A stretch of 23,121 nucleotides of DNA from Pseudobutyrivibrio sp. (GTDB lineage: Bacteria; Bacillota_A; Clostridia; Lachnospirales; Lachnospiraceae), in NCBI GenBank assembly GCA_024691465.1, contig JAILNO010000222.1:1-23121 (forward strand). Reading direction: 5' to 3'. A program made the translations under genes and the position numbers. Below the pieces are notes generated by a model. That model was not told where the DNA came from. It searched no databases and saw only the letters and a list, made by a program, of their open reading frames with translations. This document shows positions 6,874-12,448 of the stretch, in pieces. Positions within the stretch are counted from its first letter, which is position 1. Each line of letters starts with the position of its first letter.

Positions 6874-8553
6874 TTAAATATCTGTATTCGCTATATTAGT
6901 ATCTGTCTGTGTGTCTGTAGTTCCCTCTGCTGGTGCCGCCGCTGGAGGTGCTGCAGTAGTATCCTCTGTGGTCTCCTCAGCATTAGTAACTGAATACTTA
7001 GGTGTAATAACAATAGGTGTAGTATTGGCCACCCCTGGAGCGTAAGCCGCTATCGCCGCTGCAATAGTAGCTGCATCCTGTGTATTAACCGCCTGAAGCA
7101 TAGCATAGGATAGGTTAGGATCAACCGAAGCCAAACCTACTGTTACTGTTCTATTAGATGGATTGTACTTGCTATTGTTGTATACGTCACGGCTAACTTC
7201 CTCACCATTCTCATATACTATCTTCCATAGTCTGGCATTATATCCAGTATGGCCGCTGACTGTAGTAGTAAGCTTGCCAAGTGGCACATTAGGATCAGCC
7301 ACCCATGTGGTATTCTGCACTGTTACTGCTGTAATCTCTGGCTCGTACTCAACAGTATGACCTGGGTCATCTTCTTCCTTGCCATATATGCTGAAGTAAG
7401 CCTTGTTACCGTCACAATATCCTTCTATATATATAGGATAATTCTTGTTATTCCTAATCTGGAAATCCTTACCACCTGACTCTGAGATAGCTGCATCCTC
7501 TGAAGGCTGTACATAAGAAACAATCATAGAATGACTAGAACGTGTAACTATCTCAAGCTCTGCCGCTCTCACCGCACCATAGAGTGTGGTGGATACCTGA
7601 CAGATGCCTCCACCATATGTCTCAACGGTAGTTCCATTCTCATAGGAACCTGCCAGCATATATCCATTCTCAGCTGTGAATGGAGTGATGGTGTTAAGTA
7701 CTGAGAACTCATCTCCAGGATAGAGAATAGTTCCATTAATAAAGCTTACACCATTAGCTACGTTATTCTTACGCGCCGATGATGAAGAACTGTAATCAGT
7801 GTCGAAACTACCTAGCAAATCTGTGATGGATGCAAGCTCCTCCTTACTACCTCTAGGCTCCTTCACCTCAGTTGCAAGAGCGATGGTAGCAGCACTTCCA
7901 TCCCAATCATTCTCTATGAAATCAGCAATAATAGCCACTGACTCTTCTATCTGCACAACTACACCAGATGTACCCTCATGGAATACGAACTGGCCATTCT
8001 CTCTGGTGAGATAATCATCGCTGGCCTCATCATTAACCTGGGATGAAGCCTGATTAAGATATAGAGAAAGTGCATCTCTATCAACTCCTAGAGAAAGAGC
8101 GAAATCCTTCCCTCTACCAGCCTTGAGATCCTCAGAATACTTATAGCACTCTCCCAAGTTACCTACAGAACCATAGGAAGCTGCCTTATCTGTCACATCG
8201 CTATTCTTAGCACCTATGCATAGATCAGCACCAGTGGCTGTGAAACTCTGATCATTGGCAGATAGGGTAAAAGTTACGTCATCATATTGAGAAAAATAAG
8301 AAGCAATCGCCTCATCCGCCTCGGTTACTGTCATGTTGCCTACATCTATTCCACCTATAGTAATACCCTGTGGAATAACTCTATCATCAGTAGCTACTGA
8401 ATCCTCAGCTGCCACCTCATCGACATCCTCACTTACCACTTCCTCGGAGGCTTCCTCATCCCCCTCTGTGGCATATGTAATTGTGTAATCACCTACTACT
8501 CCCGCAGTAAAAGTCACCGCCAAAAGCAAAGCTAAAAGATTTTTATTTTTCAT
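6874..8553 (-). CDS. Secreted VanW-domain protein with C-terminal G5-like domain
   Basis: This 559-residue protein is probably exported: residues 1-29 form a signal peptide (MKNKNLLALLLAVTFTAGVV core), followed by an acidic low-complexity stretch (30-56). Residues about 60-235 resemble the repeated domain that precedes VanW in many Firmicutes. The VanW domain spans about 240-375, with the hallmark YPGDEFSVLNTITPF, YGGGICQVSTTLYGAV and SHSMIVSYV blocks. A G5-like domain follows (about 400-475), then an Ala/Thr/Pro-rich tail. VanW proteins are named after a vancomycin-resistance cluster but their reaction is unknown; a cell-wall role is expected. The ATG at 8553 has only a weak AGG upstream. 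A 32-codon membrane peptide gene lies 60 nt upstream on the same strand. Confidence 0.88.
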   Translation of the reverse strand: MKNKNLLALLLAVTFTAGVVGDYTITYATEGDEEASEEVVSEDVDEVAAEDSVATDDRVIPQGITIGGIDVGNMTVTEADEAIASYFSQYDDVTFTLSANDQSFTATGADLCIGAKNSDVTDKAASYGSVGNLGECYKYSEDLKAGRGKDFALSLGVDRDALSLYLNQASSQVNDEASDDYLTRENGQFVFHEGTSGVVVQIEESVAIIADFIENDWDGSAATIALATEVKEPRGSKEELASITDLLGSFDTDYSSSSSARKNNVANGVSFINGTILYPGDEFSVLNTITPFTAENGYMLAGSYENGTTVETYGGGICQVSTTLYGAVRAAELEIVTRSSHSMIVSYVQPSEDAAISESGGKDFQIRNNKNYPIYIEGYCDGNKAYFSIYGKEEDDPGHTVEYEPEITAVTVQNTTWVADPNVPLGKLTTTVSGHTGYNARLWKIVYENGEEVSRDVYNNSKYNPSNRTVTVGLASVDPNLSYAMLQAVNTQDAATIAAAIAAYAPGVANTTPIVITPKYSVTNAEETTEDTTAAPPAAAPAEGTTDTQTDTNIANTDI

Positions 8554-8585
8554 AATGAAATCAACCTGTTATAATATCCTTCTAA

Positions 8586-8614
8586 TTGACATAGGAATAG
8601 TCAAAAAGTAAACT
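8586..8614 (+). promoter_or_regulatory. Candidate sigma-A promoter for the plus-strand gene at 8743
   Basis: TTGACA (8586-8591), 17 nt, TAAACT (8609-8614). The spacing is optimal and the -35 perfect. The -35 is one arm of an imperfect inverted repeat (TTGACATAGGAATAGTCAA, 8586-8604) whose other arm reads TTGACT on the minus strand, so a regulator could bind here. The resulting transcript would run antisense across the small peptide gene. Confidence 0.5.
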
Positions 8615-8712
8615 TAAACTAAAAAAGAAGCGAACATAGTAAATAGCATACATACAACTACGACACATAATACTACAGTAGCAATTAACTGTTGTTTCTT
8701 ACTTCGTTTCAT
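8614..8712 (-). CDS. Small membrane peptide, 32 aa, upstream of the VanW gene
   Basis: A short open frame starts at ATG 8712-8710 and stops at TAA 8616-8614. The product begins MKRSKKQQ (five positive charges in six residues counting the amino end) and continues as an uninterrupted hydrophobic stretch LIATVVLCVVVVCMLF then TMFASFLV, i.e. one transmembrane helix with the positive-inside pattern. A GAGGTG ribosome binding site sits 7 nt before the ATG (revcomp of about 8719-8724). This charge pattern plus Shine-Dalgarno is hard to get by chance in non-coding DNA. It lies 60 nt before the secreted VanW protein on the same strand, head to head with the plus-strand gene at 8743. No known family recognised. 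Confidence 0.6.
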   Translation of the reverse strand: MKRSKKQQLIATVVLCVVVVCMLFTMFASFLV

Positions 8713-8742
8713 AATAACACCTCGTATAGCAAAGGAGAAACC

Positions 8743-9339
8743 ATGGGCTTCCCGATTTTACCATTTTTCATAATATTTCTAGTATGGTTAACATTTAGGC
8801 TAAAGAGCCTGGATTCCAAGCAAGAACAGCAGGAGGCTGACTTCTGGGCAAAAGAGAAAGCTGCCAACGCTACCCCTGCAAAGGATATATCTAATCTAAG
8901 ATATATTACCATTCCAATAGAGAAATTTCCATTAAATTTTAGTGATGACGAAAAAGTTGTCGAAATAGAAGACCAATTAAAAGAACTATCTACACATAAG
9001 CTTCTGAACCTCATAGGTAAGTCCAATACAGATCTTAAGTTGGAATACGGTGTACCTAATTACGATACCATGGTTCAGATAGGCGAGGATTTCGATCGCA
9101 CCTGCATGTTGATTAACTCTTACGCTAAGCTCCTCATAGAGGCAGGCCGAAGCGATGATGCCCAAGCGGTGCTTGAATTCATAGTAGGTGCAGGAACTGA
9201 TATCAGCGAGTCCTACACCATGCTAGCTGATTGTTATAAGACAACTCACCAGAATGATAAACTATTCTTCCTCAAGGAAAAGATATCCAACAGCGATCTA
9301 CTTTTAAAGGACTATATTTTAAACAAAATAGAAGCATAA
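8743..9339 (+). CDS. Membrane-anchored helical (TPR-like) protein of unknown function
   Basis: This 198-residue protein has a single N-terminal hydrophobic anchor (about 3-20, FPILPFFIIFLVWLTF) followed by RLK and a charged, mostly helical soluble region. Residues about 120-195 show paired-helix spacing with small residues (AKLLIEAGRSDDAQAVLEF, then SYTMLADCYKTTHQNDKLFF), suggestive of one or two tetratricopeptide-type repeats. I start it at ATG 8743, because AAAGGAGAAACC immediately precedes it; a longer frame from 8692 lacks a ribosome binding site. The positive charges after the anchor suggest the domain faces the cytoplasm. It is the only plus-strand gene in this part of the window and ends at a strong bidirectional terminator. 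Confidence 0.8.
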   Translation: MGFPILPFFIIFLVWLTFRLKSLDSKQEQQEADFWAKEKAANATPAKDISNLRYITIPIEKFPLNFSDDEKVVEIEDQLKELSTHKLLNLIGKSNTDLKLEYGVPNYDTMVQIGEDFDRTCMLINSYAKLLIEAGRSDDAQAVLEFIVGAGTDISESYTMLADCYKTTHQNDKLFFLKEKISNSDLLLKDYILNKIEA

Positions 9340-9341
9340 AA

Positions 9342-9377
9342 AATCCAGTTTTGGTATCACCAAAACTGGATTCTTTT
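9342..9377. terminator. Bidirectional rho-independent terminator
   Basis: A perfect 14-bp stem (AATCCAGTTTTGGT at 9342-9355 with ACCAAAACTGGATT at 9359-9372) closes a 3-nt loop. It is followed by TTCTTTT on the plus strand and, read the other way, by a run of six T. It starts 3 nt after the stop of the plus-strand gene and touches the stop of the convergent minus-strand gene, so it serves both. Confidence 0.93.
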
Positions 9378-9960
9378 ATAATAGGCCTAATACTCTATGT
9401 AATAAGATCTCAGCACCTACACCCCAAAGCATCAGTGCTCCAATCAAATATGCTACTGTCTTCATCTCGAATCCAAAATGGATTCCTGTGTACAAACCTC
9501 CCAGCACAACAACTACAGATATAATTACGAATATAGCTATAATCTGCCATACTGTAGTACCAACCAATCCGCAAGCACAACCTGCAGCGGCTGTATATAT
9601 ACTAGATACTACTATAATCCTAATATAATCCCATACCTTAAGGGCATCCTTCCTGCGCTCCTGAACGAACTCGCGCTTGATAGCCTTAATAATGAGTCTA
9701 AAACCAAGTAATGATAATATAATTGCTGCGACTATCTCACCATAATTCATAGGATCTGCGATATATCCATTAACTGCCAGCAATCTACATATTAAGTATC
9801 CACAGAAGTAGAAAATCAACTCTGTACCAGCTACTATTGCACAAGCTATGATGATAGTCCTCTTCTTAAGGTTAACAATCATAGCACCCTGTATCTCCAT
9901 AGCTGCAAATATATCTAATAAAATACCTGCAATCATCAGCAGGTTCTCTAACCAGCTCAT
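9376..9960 (-). CDS. Polytopic membrane protein, diverged MntP/DUF204-like
   Basis: This 194-residue protein has about six hydrophobic segments (about 4-22, 34-60, 73-95, 112-132, 138-158, 168-190). The first, LLMIAGILLDIFAAMEIQGA, places an Asp at position 16 as in the manganese exporter MntP. The last, FEMKTVAYLIGALMLWGVGAEIL, also resembles the MntP C-terminus. The second transport aspartate of canonical MntP (in an S-I-D-A context) is replaced here: SSIYTAAAG has Tyr122. It may therefore not move manganese, or may be a relative with another cargo. It has its own promoter and ends at the bidirectional terminator. Family assignment is moderate. Confidence 0.6.
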   Translation of the reverse strand: MSWLENLLMIAGILLDIFAAMEIQGAMIVNLKKRTIIIACAIVAGTELIFYFCGYLICRLLAVNGYIADPMNYGEIVAAIILSLLGFRLIIKAIKREFVQERRKDALKVWDYIRIIVVSSIYTAAAGCACGLVGTTVWQIIAIFVIISVVVVLGGLYTGIHFGFEMKTVAYLIGALMLWGVGAEILLHRVLGLL

Positions 9961-9990
9961 ATATTTATAACTCCAATTCTTAATTTCATT

Positions 9991-10019
9991 TTAATAATAA
10001 AACACCTTGTTAAAATCAA
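9991..10019 (-). promoter_or_regulatory. Promoter of the MntP-like gene
   Basis: On the minus strand, TTGATT (10019-10014), 17 nt, TATTAA (9996-9991). A GGAG ribosome binding site follows near 9972 before the ATG at 9960. I see no yybP-ykoY-type manganese riboswitch in this short leader. Confidence 0.5.
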
Positions 10020-10054
10020 TAATATTCAATCATCTACCTGTGTCCTAGCACAAG

Positions 10055-10076
10055 CTACAATCTCCCTCAATTGTAG
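10055..10076 (-). repeat. Stem-loop after tetR
   Basis: CTACAAT (10055-10061) pairs with ATTGTAG (10070-10076) across an 8-nt loop, starting about 24 nt after the tetR stop. There is no T-run after it on the minus strand, so it is at best a weak terminator or an RNA 3'-end stabiliser; it could also be a protein site. The 10020-10099 stretch holds nothing else I can assign. Confidence 0.35.
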
Positions 10077-10099
10077 TTCACTATATACTAGCCCTCAGC

Positions 10100-10669
10100 C
10101 TATTTATCATTGGTAATAACTTCTATGATAGGACTGTGGAAAATCCTAACATATATCTCGGTCAGTTCATCAACTGGGACTGTCATGCCCCTCTTAATCC
10201 ACTGAATGGTAACCCAGCTAATAGAGTGGGCTAAGAATTCAGCCACAAGCTCCTTCTTAAGCCACTTATAATCAGCCATAGCAGCCAGGCTCTCCACATC
10301 GATATACTTAAGCACTGCATTGGCAACACAGCGTGTGTATATCTCATTGAATGAATTCTGTCCCTCTAACTGAGTAGCTCGTTTATAAAACTCCTTCTCC
10401 TTCTCCATGGTAGTCAGGATAAAAGTTACGCCCTCCTTGAGCATACCATTGGACAATAAAGGATCCACAGGAGCAAATAGTTCATTAACCGTAATCCATT
10501 CTAGCAGCTCATACTTATCTTGAAAATGATTGTAGAATGTAGGTCTGATAACTCCCGCCTTATCCGTTATCTCTTTAATTGTAATCTTCTCAATTGGCTT
10601 GGTGGCCGCCAGCTCTTTAAGGCTCTCAGCCAGAACAATGTCAATTGCGTTCTGTGATTGATTATTCAT
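10100..10669 (-). CDS. TetR/AcrR family transcriptional regulator
   Basis: This 189-residue protein has an N-terminal TetR helix-turn-helix (about 8-58; ITIKEITDKAGVIRPTFYNH includes the recognition helix). A C-terminal all-helical domain (about 70-180) resembles the DhaS-type TetR regulators of Firmicutes (KYIDVESLA..FLAHSISWVTIQWIKRGM). The ATG at 10669 is closely preceded by AAGGAGA. It is the last gene of the degV-hdeD-77aa-tetR operon, so it probably regulates its own transcript; the palindrome in front of degV is the obvious candidate operator. The ligand is unknown; the lipid and membrane proteins in the operon suggest an envelope signal (inference). Confidence 0.88.
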   Translation of the reverse strand: MNNQSQNAIDIVLAESLKELAATKPIEKITIKEITDKAGVIRPTFYNHFQDKYELLEWITVNELFAPVDPLLSNGMLKEGVTFILTTMEKEKEFYKRATQLEGQNSFNEIYTRCVANAVLKYIDVESLAAMADYKWLKKELVAEFLAHSISWVTIQWIKRGMTVPVDELTEIYVRIFHSPIIEVITNDK

Positions 10670-10677
10670 AAATCTCC

Positions 10678-10911
10678 TTAAGAATCAGGATATTCTACTG
10701 TTACGTAGAACCCCTTAGGGGTCTCCTTAACATCCACCACTTTGCCTTCCTTTGCTTTGATTCGCTCTAGTGTGGTGTAATTTGCTGACATAGCAAAAGA
10801 CCTGCCTAACACATAGTAGTATGAATTAGGCAGCTCATATTCAGTAATGGAAAGCACATCTCCTATCTCAAGGAGCCCTGTGCGTTCCATCTTAAATTCC
10901 ATTTGTCCCAT
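10678..10911 (-). CDS. Unrecognised 77-aa protein
   Basis: This small soluble protein begins MGQMEFKMERTGLLEIGDVL, has alternating polar and hydrophobic residues suggesting a small beta-barrel (LSITEYELPN; YYYVLGRSFAMS; GKVVDVKETPKGFYVTVEYP), and no signal, cysteine or membrane segment. The pattern -GDVL-, -GKVVDV- and -GFYVTVEYPD resembles small nucleic-acid- or ligand-binding barrels, but I do not recognise a family. It lies 1 nt after the hdeD-like stop and 8 nt before the tetR start, with a GAGGAAG site before its ATG, so it is very likely translated as part of the operon. Confidence 0.75.
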   Translation of the reverse strand: MGQMEFKMERTGLLEIGDVLSITEYELPNSYYYVLGRSFAMSANYTTLERIKAKEGKVVDVKETPKGFYVTVEYPDS

Positions 10912-10912
10912 A

Positions 10913-11482
10913 TTAAATATCTTCCTCGTGGGTAATTGTACTGTCTACTATATTGCCAGTAGCTTTCCTAACCTTATGAACTATACCGAAATCTGTAAGT
11001 CCATCGTAGATAAGCATAATACCAATAATCTGAACAGTGATAGCAACTAATCTGAAAGCTGCTGCAATACAGACAATACCTAATAGTAAATTAAGTGCTG
11101 CGAAGATAAATGCCAGCCATGGTTGCTCAGCCCTAGCTCTAAGAGCCTCAATAGCCATAGCCAAGTCTTGCACGCCATGCACTACCAGTATCACTCCTAT
11201 AGCAATAGGAATAATAGAAATAATAGATTCAGGCGAATTAAAAATCCAAATACCTATAAGAGCAACTACTCCACCTACAACCATGCCTAGAGCATTCATA
11301 CCGAATTCATATACCTGACTGATAACTATGCCTACGCCTGAAAGTATAATAATGCAAGCAATCACTCTGCTTAAGGTAATCAGACTCTTCTCCGGAAATA
11401 CTAAAAGCAAAATACCTATCACTATACTAATCACTGCGGATACGGTGATGTTTAATCTTAGACTTTTAATTTTCTCTTTCAT
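10913..11482 (-). CDS. HdeD/DUF308 family membrane protein
   Basis: This 189-residue protein has about six transmembrane helices in paired repeats, each ending with short loops containing Gly or Pro, the pattern of HdeD/DUF308 (LNITVSAVISIVIGILLLVF; IIPIAIGVILVVHGVQDL; FIFAALNLLLGIVCIAAAF). HdeD was named for acid-stress resistance in enterobacteria; function in Firmicutes is not established. It ends in a charged cytoplasmic tail (HKVRKATGN..THEEDI). I start it at the ATG at 11482, 1 nt after the degV stop; an upstream in-frame start at 11515 would overlap degV and lacks a better site. It is cotranscribed with degV, the 77-aa gene and tetR. Confidence 0.82.
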   Translation of the reverse strand: MKEKIKSLRLNITVSAVISIVIGILLLVFPEKSLITLSRVIACIIILSGVGIVISQVYEFGMNALGMVVGGVVALIGIWIFNSPESIISIIPIAIGVILVVHGVQDLAMAIEALRARAEQPWLAFIFAALNLLLGIVCIAAAFRLVAITVQIIGIMLIYDGLTDFGIVHKVRKATGNIVDSTITHEEDI

Positions 11483-11483
11483 A

Positions 11484-12371
11484 TTATCTCTCTTTTTTGT
11501 TTCCCCAGAATCCAATAGCTACTGTGCCTGGGCCAGTGTGTGAACCAATAGTAGGTCCAATATCGAATATTCTAATCTTCTCTTTCATCTTAGGGAACTC
11601 AGCCTCAAGCATATCAGCCACTTCCCTGGCATCCTCATAACAAACAGAATGTGTAATGAAGATATTCTCACTGTAATCGGCTCCATCATTGATACGGGCC
11701 TTGATAGCCTCGATAGCTGCCTTCTTAACAAGCTTCTTACCTCTGCACTTCTGTCTAGGAACAAGCTTACCCTCATCATTAACATTCATAAGAGGACAGA
11801 TATTAAGTGCTGTACCAAACCATCCTGATAGCTTAGATACACGACCACCCCTTATTAAGAAGGTAAGGTCAGTTGTAAAGAACCAAGTATTCTGATTCTG
11901 GATATGTGACTCAGTCCACTTAACTAAATCGTCAAAGCTCATACCCTCGTCACGTAAGCTAGCTAGCTTATCCATAAATAATCCGTATCCTGCTGATGCT
12001 GTAAGACTATCGAATACGACAAGCTTCCTATCTGGAAACTCCTCGCTTAACTCTGCTGCAGCAATCCTAGCTGAATTAATAACGCCCGAAATACCACTTG
12101 CAAGTGTTAAATGAATAACATCTAATCCCTTCTCTAAGAATCCTCTAAAATACTCAGTAAACTCATCAGCATTAACCTGAGAAGTCTTAGTCATAGCGCC
12201 GTCAACCATGGCGCCATAGAAATCCTGCGGAGACATAGACTTATATAAATCATCTACATATGCCTTATCATCTAGATAATAATGGAAGCATATATGCTCG
12301 ATATTCTTCTCCTTAAGGAATTCTTCTGTCACGTCTGCTGTAGAACAGCAACTAATAATGTAATTTCCCAT
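11484..12371 (-). CDS. DegV family fatty-acid-binding protein
   Basis: DegV (FakB-type) proteins bind a fatty acid and present it to the kinase FakA for phosphorylation and incorporation into phospholipid. The 295-residue protein has CSTADVTEEFL (9-19), the TSQVN motif (63-67), the ligand-pocket ASGISGVINSAR (91-102), the LTFLIRGGRVSKLSG block in the middle and the C-terminal GPTIGSHTGPGTVAIGFWG, all family hallmarks. The ATG at 12371 has an AGGAAG site. A fakA homologue is not in the window. It leads an operon with hdeD-like, 77-aa and tetR genes, suggesting a membrane-lipid response unit. Confidence 0.92.
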   Translation of the reverse strand: MGNYIISCCSTADVTEEFLKEKNIEHICFHYYLDDKAYVDDLYKSMSPQDFYGAMVDGAMTKTSQVNADEFTEYFRGFLEKGLDVIHLTLASGISGVINSARIAAAELSEEFPDRKLVVFDSLTASAGYGLFMDKLASLRDEGMSFDDLVKWTESHIQNQNTWFFTTDLTFLIRGGRVSKLSGWFGTALNICPLMNVNDEGKLVPRQKCRGKKLVKKAAIEAIKARINDGADYSENIFITHSVCYEDAREVADMLEAEFPKMKEKIRIFDIGPTIGSHTGPGTVAIGFWGNKKER

Positions 12372-12407
12372 TGTACTTCCTATTCTGTGTATATATTTTC
12401 AACCTGT

Positions 12408-12422
12408 TTGAGTATAACTCAA
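12408..12422. promoter_or_regulatory. Perfect 15-bp palindrome in front of degV (candidate TetR operator)
   Basis: TTGAGTATAACTCAA is a perfect 6-3-6 palindrome 37 nt upstream of the degV start. Read on the minus strand its first arm TTGAGT could serve as a -35 element, with AT-rich sequence (AAAATATATA) 17-21 nt further on as the -10. Size and symmetry fit a TetR-family operator. The last gene of the operon encodes such a regulator. Confidence 0.5.
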
Positions 12423-12448
12423 CCGCAAATATAATTGCAATATATGAA

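Noticed and set aside
6874..8553. Vancomycin-resistance determinant because of the VanW domain
   Set aside because: VanW domains are common in Firmicutes outside resistance clusters and no vanHAX-like genes are present.
8692..8742. Longer N-terminus for the plus-strand membrane-anchored protein starting at 8692
   Set aside because: There is no ribosome binding site before 8692, whereas AAAGGAG lies at ideal spacing before the ATG at 8743; the extra residues are polar and would spoil the N-terminal anchor.
9961..10019. Manganese riboswitch before the MntP-like gene
   Set aside because: The leader from the predicted promoter to the ATG is only about 25 nt, far too short for a yybP-ykoY element.
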